Assembly: GCA_903832005.1 (NCBI GenBank)
Contig: CAIKZO010000114.1
Span: 1 to 64,000 of the forward strand
Direction of reading: 5' to 3'
Source of the DNA: Enhydrobacter aerosaccus
Lineage (GTDB): Bacteria > Pseudomonadota > Alphaproteobacteria > Reyranellales > Reyranellaceae
DNA length: 64,000 nucleotides
Position 1 is the stretch's first letter, and each line of letters starts with the position of its first letter. The notes under the pieces were generated by a model. The model was not told the DNA's origin and did not search any database. It saw only the letters and a program-made list of their open reading frames with translations. Made by a program: the position numbers and the translations under genes. Below are positions 8,034-18,700 of this stretch, in pieces.

Positions 8034-8777
8034 GTGTCGAATTGGTTTGTTGCCCCTCGCCCCCGCCCCTTGGCCGGATTGCGCATGTTCGCGGTTCCTT
8101 TCGCTGGCCGAGGAGCCTCTCTGTTCTATCCGTGGCATGCGGCGCTTCCGGACTGGATCGAGCTTGTCGCCGTGCAATTGCCCGGGCGCGAGGGTCGGTT
8201 GGCCGAGCGCCCTGTTACCCAATTGGACGAGATCATCGCGCGGCTCCTTGCCGAGATCCGGCCCCGTCTCGACAAGCCTTATGCGTTGTTCGGCCATAGC
8301 ATGGGCGCGTTGGTCTGTTTCGAGCTTGCCCGGAGACTGTGTGAGCTGGGGGCCCCGCCACCGGTTGCCCTCGTTTTGTCGGGTCGCGAAGCGCCGATGA
8401 ACCCGCGGTCGCATCACCTGTTGCATACGTTGAGCGACGCTGCGTTCGTGGACGAGATGCAGGCCCGGTTCGACGGCATTCCGAAAGTCGTACTGGAGCA
8501 GCCGGAGCTCCTGGCGTTGCTGCTGCCGACCCTGCGCGGCGACATCGAAGCGATAGAGACCTACGAATACCGGCCCGGGCCAAAGCTGCCGATGCCATTC
8601 TTCCTCTATGGCGGCGAGAAGGACTGGCAGTCGACTCCGGCAAGGCTGGATGGATGGCATACCCTGACTGCTGGCCCTTCCCCGTTGCGCATGTTTCCGG
8701 GAGGACACTTCTACATTCAGACCGACTGGCGGGCCGTGGTATCATCCCTCGTCCAGGATTTTTCGACCCTGGCCTAG
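8034..8777 (+). CDS. Type II thioesterase (editing TE)
   Basis: A free-standing alpha/beta hydrolase of 247 residues. This class removes aberrant or decarboxylated acyl groups from carrier proteins of PKS and NRPS lines. Counting from the upstream ATG at 8010, the nucleophile is Ser97 in GHSMG, with Asp205 in the EKDW segment and His233 in GGHFYI. The early 'FAVPFAGRGAS' block near 27 is the family's first signature. The frame opens at ATG 8010 without a ribosome binding site. GTG at 8034 has GGAG 8 nt upstream and gives the normal family beginning (NWFVAPRP), so it is chosen here. The gene is transcribed against the rest of the cluster, and its last 36 bp overlap the 3' end of PKS gene 4. 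Confidence 0.9.
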   Translation: MSNWFVAPRPRPLAGLRMFAVPFAGRGASLFYPWHAALPDWIELVAVQLPGREGRLAERPVTQLDEIIARLLAEIRPRLDKPYALFGHSMGALVCFELARRLCELGAPPPVALVLSGREAPMNPRSHHLLHTLSDAAFVDEMQARFDGIPKVVLEQPELLALLLPTLRGDIEAIETYEYRPGPKLPMPFFLYGGEKDWQSTPARLDGWHTLTAGPSPLRMFPGGHFYIQTDWRAVVSSLVQDFSTLA

Positions 8778-11700
8778 ACGATCGGCTACCGCGTCGACGA
8801 TCTGGCTGACCAACGGCAGCTGCATCATGGAGTAGTGGTTGCCCATCACTTTCAGAACGCCAATGCGTCCTGTGCAGCAGGCTTCCCAGCCCGCGCGCTC
8901 ATCCTTGCCGACTTGCTGCAGCCGGTTGAGTTCTTCCTGAGCCCGGACCAGCACGATGTCTCCGTCATAGGAGGGCGGCACATAGCGGCTCATCGCATCG
9001 GCCTGTCGCGCGAAGCTGCGCCAGTTGCGCAGGATATACGCCGCCTCGGCATCAGTCTGGATTTGCCCCGCGTTGCGCGCCCGCTCGATCAAAATCTCGG
9101 CGGCAGGTATTGGCTCTGCGGCGCTTGAAGGGATCCCCGCGGCCAGGTCGATGCCGGAGATAGCGAAAAGACTTTGAACGAACTCCGCAATCGGGGATTC
9201 AAAGGCGCCGACCGACGCTTCCGCATCGGCAACATACTGTGGCGTGTAGCCATCGAGCAGGACGAGCGGCTCAACCTCCTGACCCAAGGCGCGCAACTGC
9301 ACCGCCGTCTCAAACGCCAGCAGTCCACCGAACGACCATCCGCAAAGCCGATACGGACCCGCAGGCTGATGCCGGAGGATTTCGTCGACGCAGCGACTTG
9401 CCAACACCTCGACCGAGACCGGATCCTGCAGGCCATCATCCGCGAGCGGCGTCAGGACGTGAAAGGACATCGGCGCGATGGACGCGGTGAATTCCCGCTC
9501 GGCCCAAAATGGCCCGTCGCCCGCGTGAACAAAGAAGAGCCGGTTATCGGACGTCGCGACGGCGGGCTCGGCCTGTTCCAAATCGCTCGGCTCGACGCGA
9601 TCCAGTTCTCGGCAGACCGCCTCGATCGTCGGATCCCGCAGGAAGACCGACAGTGCGATGCGGGTACCGAACTGCTGTTCGATCCGATGCAACAAGCGAA
9701 TGGCCAACAGCGAATGACCTCCGATGTGGAAGAAGCCGCTGCCGGGCAGGATTCCCTTTGTCTGCAACAGCTCTTCCCAGAGCTGGGTCATCGCCATCAC
9801 TCGACTTCCGACGGTCCGAAGCGTCGACGTCCCTTGGCCGTTCGCGGTGACCGAGCCATCCGCCAGTGAAAGCCTGGTCGGGATCATCGTGCGTGGCAGC
9901 CGCTGTTCGAGAAAGTTCCTCAGCAGCTGCAATTCACCCGAGTGGTCCCCGCCCGCAGCGAAGCGCACGATCGCCGACAACTGCCAGTCCGCTTGCGCGT
10001 CCTTCTCGGCGCTCACGACGCAATCAACGATTGATGGAAAGGCCCTGACGGCCGTCGCGACCTCGTCGAGCTCGATGCGGACACCGCGAATCTTGACCTG
10101 ACGGTCGCGTCGATCCAGGCACTCGATCAGCCCATCGGTGCCCGGAATGTAGCGGCCAAGATCGCCGGTTCGGAAGAACCGCTTGGCCGACACCATCTCC
10201 TGAACCGCTCGCGGCGGCGCACTGAAGCGTTCGAGCGTCAGTTCCGCGCGCTGCAGGTATCCGCGAGCGACGCCGGATCCACCGATATACAGTTCGCCCG
10301 GGAAGCCTTCCGCCACTGGCTGGTGATAGTCGTCAAGAATGACGATCTCTTGTCCGGCGATGGGACGGCCGATCGGCACAGTCCTGGCGCTGTCGGGCAC
10401 TTGCCCATCCGAGGGCACCTCGAAAATGGCGCTCGTAATCGTGGCTTCGGTCGGGCCGTACGCGTTGATCAAGGCGAGCGCCGAGAGCGAACTGTTTCGC
10501 CACTGCCGATAGAGTTCGATCGGGAAGGCCTCGCCGCCAACGATTACCGTCCGCAATGACGGCGGTGGGGTATCCGGCGCACCGATCAACAATTCGCGCA
10601 GGTAGGAGGCTGTCACATCGACAATGCTGACGCGATGCTCCCGCACGCGGTCCCAGAATTGACCCGCCGTCCAGAATTCACCATCGCGCAAAATCAGCGT
10701 GGCACCCGCCGACAGGCCGACCAGGATCTGCTCCAGGGACGGATCAAGATGTAGCGGCGTAAACTGAAGCACCCGATCGGATCGGGTGCAGTTCAGTTGC
10801 CGCGACATTTCATGGCAATGGGCGGAAAGCGAATACCGCTCGACAACAACACCCTTCGGCGTTCCCGTGGAGCCGGAGGTGAAAATAATGTAGGCGGGCG
10901 CGGAGGTGTCGATCCGAACCGCGGGATTCTGTTCCGGATAGGCCGCTGCCTGGGACAGGCAATCCTCTATGTGCAGCAATCTTCCGGCAGCATTGCCCGC
11001 ATCGGCAAACAAAGACGCAGTCTCGTCATCGACGATCATACATGACGGCGCAGCCTCATCAGCCACATGCGCCAGTCGCTGGGGCGTGTCGTGCGGATCG
11101 AGCGGCATGTAGATAAGGCCACTCTTCAGCAGGCCGAGCATGACGACCACGCTGTTGATCGATCGCTTCAGGCACACGCCAACTGGTCTCGTCGCATCCT
11201 GGCAAGATGCAATCAATAGCTGAGCAACCCTGCTCGCCTGGGCATTGAGCTCTCGATAGCTGATCTCGTTTGAAATGTCGGCGGCCAACACGGCAGCAAT
11301 CGCTTCCGGAGTACGACGCACCGCAGCTTCGACAGCGGCGACAATATCCGGTGCGGTTGGATCCGCGGGATTGCCGCCGATCCACGTCGTTGGCGGGTTG
11401 GACGGGCGAATATCGCGCCACGGACGATCGGGGCCGTCAACAAGCGCCTCCGCCATGTGGACGAAGGATCGGGCAAGACTTTCAATCGTCGCCTGGCTCC
11501 AGAGGTCGGGGGCGTATTTGAAAAGCAGAGTGAAGCTGTCGGCTTCCTCCAGGACCTCGAGCGCCAATTCGTCCTCTCCCTCTGCGGTGATCTCCGCGAT
11601 TGGCACGATCGGCAGTACGCTGCTGTAGGTATTGCGGGAATCCTTGAGCCGCTTGGGCACAAAGTTCTGAAAGGCGAAGACACTCTGAAACACGGGTCTC

Positions 11701-12725
11701 CCGCCCCGCTGATCCGCCGGAGCAAACTCCCGCACCAGAAGGGGGAAAGGATAGGCCGCGTGATCGAGTGCTCCGAGCATGCAGTCCTGAAGCCTGTTTG
11801 CCTGCGCGATGAGCGGCATGTCCGGGTCGATCCTCTGCCGGATCGGCACCGTATTGACGAAATAGCCGATGCTATTTTCGAACCGGCTCTGCGGGCGGAC
11901 CTGGGCCACCAGCCCGATCACCGGATCGTCGCTGCACGCGAGCCTGGCGATGAACGCCTGGTAAAGCGCCAGGAAGACCACAGAATCGCGGATGCCACGC
12001 GTCCGGCCAAGGCTACGCAGACGCGTGGCGAGAAGCGGATCGAGCGTATGGCGATGCGTTTGCCCGGCTTGTGTCCCGTGTGCCGACGTTGCCGGACGGT
12101 CGCTGGCCAGAGACGCGGAGAACGAGGCACCTGCCAGTTGCTGGTGCCAATAATCACGCAGCACCTGCCCCCGCGGACCGCGTAGCATGTCACGCTCCCA
12201 GGCCACAAAATCAGCGTAGGACGCACCATGCGCGAGCGTTGGCACCGCCTGACCACGCGCGATCGCGTCGTAAGCCGCCCAGAGGGATTTGAAGAAAATA
12301 ACGGCCGACGTACCGTCAAAAATCAGGTGGTGGAAGACGATGAGGACGAGGTCACGTCCCGCCGTCCCGGTCCAGACCCGGGTGCGCATCAGCGGCCCCG
12401 ACGCCAGAGCAAAGGATCGCTGCGCCTCTTTCCGCAGGAAGCCGATCAAGTCGGTCCCTGCGAGATCGGGCCGAGACGCAGTCTGGAAATCGACCACCGC
12501 TTCCGGCGCGATCGACAGCTTAGGTTCGCCGTTGTGCTCGGACACCGCGGCGCGCAACAACGGGATCTGACGAGACAGAACGGTAATCGCCTGAGAGAAG
12601 GCGGCAGGATCCCAGGAGCCCGGGATCTCGAAAGCGATCGGTATGTTGCGGGCCGCGCCACCGGGATGGAGCTGATCGAGCATCCAAAGTCCCTGCTGTC
12701 CTTCGGACAATCTCCCCTCTTCCAC
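8742..12725 (-). other. Module M13: C-A-PCP-TE termination module
   Basis: The condensation domain (gene 4 residues 5425-5860) carries an intact HHLIFDG motif at 5556-5562. The adenylation domain (5878-6395) has IIFTSGSTGTPKG (A3), NAYGPTEAT (A5), FRTGDLG (A7) and a recognisable A8. In A10 the usual NGK is NGQ (Gln6388, codon CAA at 9834-9836), so the lysine used in adenylation is absent. Aligned by eye to GrsA, the nine pocket positions read D-P-E-D-I-G-A-I-T. Two acidic residues (239 Glu, 278 Asp) would suit a basic or amine side chain, but I assign no amino acid. The PCP serine is 6429 (GGHSL). The TE has Ser6555 (GWSFGG), Asp6582 and His6721. The expected reaction is amide bond formation and hydrolytic or macrocyclising release. 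Confidence 0.85.
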
Positions 12726-15700
12726 GTGCGGCGGTTCGGCGTCGACCTCGGTATCGGCCTTGGTCATGTACGATGCGAGGTGCAGTGACAGCGCCGCGAT
12801 ACTTGGATAATCGACGAGCTCGCGGCCGGTCAGGGTGAGGCCGACCGTCTCCTCGAGCATCAGCATCAGCCGCGTCTCGACAATCGAATCGACACCGTAG
12901 TCGCGCCAATGCGCCTCATCCGGCAGGTCATCCGGCGCCATATCAAGTTGCCCGGCCAGGAACTGCCGGATGATCTCCGCGAGGCCTGGTTTTGGTGACG
13001 CTGCGACGGGGCCAGGTATCGGGACGTCGGAGCTTTCGGATGTGTCGGTTGCCCAGTAGCGCTCACGTGCGAACGGATAACCGGGCAGGCTGACGCGTCC
13101 GGGCTCTCCGTCGCGGTACAGCTGGAGCCACGGAATTTGACATCCTTGCGTCCAGAGCAGGCTCAGCCTGTCGAGTTCGCGACTCTCGATAAGGGACGTC
13201 ATGAACGTCGTGCCGGCTGGTCCGGAGAATAGTCCCTTCAACGAACTCGCTGGCTTGCCGTTGTCTCCACGGTGGCAAGCAGCGCTTCCACCATCGTCGC
13301 CACACAAGCAGGCTTCGGCAGTCGTCCGCAAGTCCTGCCAGTCACGCGCGACGAAGGCGAGCCGCTTGGCCTGCGGCTCGCGCCCGACCTGAAGCGTGTA
13401 GGCGATATCGCACAATCGCGCTTCCCGGAGTCCATCAAGGGCTCCGACAAAGCGGGCCAGCACGAGATCGAGCTGATCCTCGGTCCTCGCCGAAAACACA
13501 AAAATCTGTGGCTCGTCCGATGAAGGAGCGATGCGGGATGGCGAGACGAATTCTTCGATGACGGCATGAGCGTTGGTGCCGCTCAGGCCCGTCGTGCCGA
13601 TGGCGCCGCGACGAACATCGCCGGCCGGGCGCGGCCAAGCATGATTTTCCGCCTGAATAGTGAAGGGGCTGCCATCCAGCCGGATATTCGGATGGGTCCC
13701 CGCGAGACCGTGCGTTCCAGGCATCGTCTCATGCCGCATCGCCAGCAGCATGGTGATGAGGCTGACGACTCCAGACGCGGCGAAACTATGCCCGATCAGC
13801 GGCTTGATGCTGGAAAGCGTACAGGCCGCCGGCACAGCGCCCTGTCGTGAGTAGGCTTCCGAAAGCGCCTGCACCTCGACAGTGTCGGTCAGGGCCGATC
13901 CCACGCTGTGGGCGAGGACGAATTGGATGGCGTCCGCAGAAATCCCTGCGCGCTGGTAGATCGTTTCGATCAGGTTCGACTGGCTGCGCGGATTCGGTGC
14001 CGCCAGGCCCATCGTCTTGCCATCGTAATTGATGCCGCTGGCCCGGATGCAGCCATGGATCCGGTCGTTGTCCCGGATGGCATCATCGAGGCGCTTGAGC
14101 ACGACGGCGGCAACACCGTCCGCCGGCACCATTCCACTCGATGCGGCATCGAATACCCGGCACTCGCCGCTGGCCGAGAGCATTTTCGAATGGGCGAGCC
14201 CGAGATGGACCACGGGCGAGACAATCAGGCTTACTCCGCCGGCAAGGGCCATGTCGCACTCGCCACTGCGCAGGGCCTGGCAGGCCTGATGGATCGCAAC
14301 AAGACCCGACGAGCATGCCGCACTCAGCGCGAAGTTGGGACCGTGCAGATCCAGGAAATAGGCGATTCGCGCGGCGAGGCTGGCGATCTGATTGCTGCTG
14401 ATCTGGCCGCGGCCATTGGTCAGAAAGCCATACTCCCCTTCCTCAACACCAACATAGACGGCGCAGTTCGAGCCGCGTAGCTGCTCGCCCATCCGGCCGG
14501 CATCCTCGAAAGCATGCCACGCCTCTTCCAGGAACAGTCGCTGGCGCGGATCGATCCACCGGGCTTCCATCGGCGAAATGCCGAAAAAGACGGGATCAAA
14601 GCATTGGATATCGGCTGCGTAACCGCCGCGTGTGTGGAACTGGCCGGCATCGCCCCGGAAAAGATCCATCTGATTCTGGTCCCACCGGTCGGCCGGCATG
14701 TCGCTGATCGCGCAATGTCCGTCACGTAGGAGACTCCACAACGCATCGACGTTTTCGGCTCCCGGGAACCGGCCACTCATCCCGATGATCGCGATTCGGT
14801 CATCGCCCGTCCGCTCTACCGGCCGCTCGGATCGTGGCGGCGAGGCAAGAATCGACGGAGCGGGATGTTCGATTCGCGGAGCCGGTGCTGGGTGTACCTC
14901 CGGCGCCGTCCCCCGCGCCGCCAGAAGGCGCGTGACGATCCCGCCCTGCGTTTGGACGAAGTGAGAGGTGATCGCCGCAATAGTCTGGTGCTCGAACACC
15001 AGCGTGCTGCTGACCCCGTCGAAGTGGCGGTTCAAGTCCTCGGCCAGCGTGACCGCCAGGATCGAATCCATGCCGTAGCGATCCAGCGGCGCCTCCGGAT
15101 CCACCTCAGTGAGCGGCATCTTCAATACGGAAGCAACGATCTCCTGGAAAAGCGCCAAGGCGTCATCGTGCTGGACGACGGCCGGCTGTTGCCCAACCGG
15201 TTCGACCGGCGACGCTGCGACCGCGACAACGCGCGGTGCATTGGACTGCACCCGGACAACACCATTGCTGTGCGCCAGAATGATCTGCTGTCCCAGCGCG
15301 TGAGCATCGGCCAGTGGAAAGTCGACCCGACTGAAGCCCTCCTCCAGCAGGAGACGTTGCCAGGCTCGCGGCGTCAGGCCGGGATTGCCGGGCATGCGCA
15401 GGACCGGATCCTCGCTCAGCCACCATCCCTCAAGCAGTCCGAACGTCAGATGCGTGAACAGTGCGTTCAGGCTCACTTCACAGGCGAGCAGGATGCCGCC
15501 CGGCCGCAGCAGCGACTTGGCGTGCCGAAGGGTCCGCCGGATGTCACGCGTGGCATGCAGGACGTTGCCTGCGATCACCAGATCATACCCACTCAAATCG
15601 AAGCCCTGATCCTCTGGTGGGCGTTCAATGTCGAGGAGCTGGAAGTGCAAGATTGGATGACCGCTGCTGAAAGCCCGTTCACCGTGCTGCAGGAAGGCCT

Positions 15701-18700
15701 TCGAAACATCGGTATAGGTGTAGTCAGCCAGGCAGGTCGCAACGTCGCGGTTCGCTTGATCGTCAAGAGCCTGGAACACCGCGGACGTCGTGCCGCCGGT
15801 TCCGGCGCCAATCTCCAGGATACGGATCGGGCCGCACGTGGCATCGCTCCGACGGCACCGCAGGGCGGCGATCACGAGAGCGGCCATGCTCTTCTGGAAA
15901 TGATCGGCCACCGGATTGTGGCGATGCACCGCCTCGACGAGATGCATGGTCCCTTGCGGAAACAGGACATCGGTCGGCTTCCGGCGGCCGCTCAAGATAT
16001 CCGGCAGGGCCCGCAGCGTGGTCTCGACCAGTTCGGCCTGAGCGCGCTTGGCCGGATCGGCATCCCAGACGGCCCGATGATCCTGCCAGGACCGCCAGGC
16101 CGCCGTGGCATCGATCGTCTCCGAGCTGCCCCGCCGCTCGAGCCAGGCCAAGCTCTCCTGCCGCCACGCATCAAGATAGCTTGCGCTGGATCCCAACTCG
16201 CGGGCTGCCATCAGCTGAACCTGCAGCAAGGGCAACAGCAGGCTGTCGAGACCAGCAATTTCGCCGCGCGCCTGCAAATCGGCGATATCTATCGGCAACG
16301 CCGCCAGATCGGGCACAGCCGGTATCGGCGCAACCGGCAGCCGCAGCGTCTGCGTTCGGTCCAATCCCTCGATCTCGACCTGCCGCGTGGTCTTGATGAT
16401 ACCGATCTGCTGCAGGGGCGCCGCCAGCAGAAAGTCCAGAGCACGCATGCCCTCGGCGGGTTCGATCAGACCGACACCGATTTCGGCAAGGCGCATGAAG
16501 GCGCGATAGGCGCTTTCATCGGCTACCTGCTGCTTCGTGCTGCTCCAATATCCCCAATTGATGGTCTTGACCGGACATGGCCACAGTCGATTGAGTTCAT
16601 GGGCAAGGGCGTCGGCGAATGTACAGCCCGCAGCGTAGGCTCCTTGACGCGGATTCTTGATCTGCGCCACGACCGAAGAGAACAGAGCGACGAAATCCAG
16701 TTCTTCGTTCGCAAAGACTCGCGCGAGCTGCGTGCAGGAAGATGCTTTGCCGCAGAACCCGGACAGGAACGTAGCGGTGTCGAGCTCTGCAAGCTCTTTC
16801 TCGAAGAAGACCAACGCGGAATGGATCACGCCGTCGATTCGGCCGAAGCGGCGCTTCACCTCGTCGCGCACGCCGGCGAGGGCATCACCATCGTTCGCAT
16901 CGGCGCTGAGATAGAGAGGACGGGGACCCAGTGCTGCCAAGTGCTCGATCTTGGTGCGGATCGGATCGTCTTCCAGGCGCCGTCCCACCCAGACGACCTG
17001 CGCTCCCGCGGACCGGATGACGTGCTCGCTCCACACGCCGCCAATGTCGCCCGCGCCGCCAATCGCGATATAGACCCCGCCTTTGCGATAGACCGTTACC
17101 GGGTCCGCATCCACGAGCAGCGGGATCAAACGTTGCTGGCGCCATTGCAGGCGGATCGACGGCCCATCGTCGTCGACCGTCCGCGAGACCCATGGGCGAC
17201 CGCGGCGATCGGGCTTCAGTCCGAGCATCTGAGCAAAGCCGTCACCCGCGAAAGCGGCGTCGCATGCAGCCATGTCGACCACACGGAAACGCCAGGCGGG
17301 GTATTCCTTGGCCATTGTTCCTGCCAGCCCGTGCACTGCCGCCTGATGCGGGTCGACCGGTTCGGAGGCATGTGTCGCTGCGCCTCGGCAGGTCACGATG
17401 GTCAATTCGAGAGACAGATGCGCGGCGCCCTGCGACAGCAGCCAATGGACAAAGCCCAGGAGCGCCACCACCGGCGAATCTTCATCCGGCTCTTGAGGCT
17501 GATGCTGCGGCGCAAACCAGCACAGATGGGCGCCCGCGGACACTGCGCCCGGTAAGAGGTCGTCGCCGTGCGCAAAGCTGGTCAATCCAGGATGGCGCTC
17601 AAGAATGCATTGCCGCCGGAGATCGTTCGGGTCGGCGATTAATCGCAGACCATTCAATGCCGTTTGATCAATCTCCGCTGCAACGACTGGCACCGCTTCC
17701 CACACCGGTGAGAACATCACCGGTGGATTGGAGGGCGGAATAGCCTCAATTACGGGGCTGCGTTCGGACTTCTCAATGACCGGAGTCGTATCGACGCGAC
17801 GCGGAAATGCGGAGGACGGCAAGTGCAGACGACGGGCATGTCGATCTGGCAGCGGCCAGGCCGCGTCGTCGCCCTTCAACCAGCGCTGGGCGAATCCAGT
17901 CAAAGCTGCCGGCCCTTCAGTCGAAAGAACGGCGTCGACCTTGTCGCTCAACAAATACCGGTCGAGCTGTGCCAGCAGATCGTCAATCCCTTGGGCGAAA
18001 AAGACGGCACGTATTTCGCGATGGTCGCGCCCCTGTTGCAAGGTGAAGGCAAGATCATCCAGCTTGACCGGCTGCGCCGAGCCATGTTGCGCCAGCGTCG
18101 CGATATCGCGCAGCGTTCGGCACTCCAGCACGGGCACGTCCACCCCAGCCCGCTCCAGCAATTCCTGCTGCAGGCGCACCCGGTGTTCCGGACCGACGCC
18201 AAGGTCATCCAATGGTTCATCGAGTTCGACGATCCGGCCGTCGACACCGAGCAGGCGGGCGAGCCCTTCCCGGATCTGCCCTGACGGATCGGGGACCGCG
18301 GGGACAGTGGCTACCCGAAGGAACTCGCGCAGACTGCCGACCGATGCACGCAACTGTGCCGGTGTCCGCGCCGAGACCGGAATCGCCTGCATCTCCGTCG
18401 ACAATCCCGAGCCATCCGAACCCTGGGCATCATAGGACTGCACCACCAAGTGGACGTTCGTTCCACTATGACCAAAGGAGCTCAACCCGGCAGTCAACAC
18501 CTGCCCAGGTTTTTCCTCCCAGCTCCGCGTCTCTCTCTCGATGGTAAAGGGCGACTGTGCGAGATCGATCAGTGGATTGAGCCGCGCGAAGTTCGCCATG
18601 CCAGGGAGGACACGCTTCTGCATGCTGAGAAGAATCTTTACCAATCCGATCACACCGGCCGCTGCTGAAGCGTGCCCAATGACGCTCTTGGCGCTGCCGA

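Noticed and set aside
7917-8708. Minus-strand frame of 263 codons opposite the type II thioesterase
   Set aside because: The plus-strand protein has a complete GHSMG/Asp/His thioesterase signature and the minus-strand translation has no recognisable motif.
13890-13919. M12 KS first taken as a condensation-dead KS0
   Set aside because: HGTGT is altered to HSVGS, but the histidine itself (residue 5030) is present, so loss of condensation cannot be claimed.
14865-17555. Long plus-strand open frame (896 codons) opposite PKS gene 4, and similar ones at 4956-6209, 11457-12185, 22953-24335, 25626-27221 and 37946-39241
   Set aside because: They lie antisense to clearly coding, domain-rich genes in GC-rich DNA, have arginine/glycine/proline-rich translations and show no family motifs. 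They are shadows.
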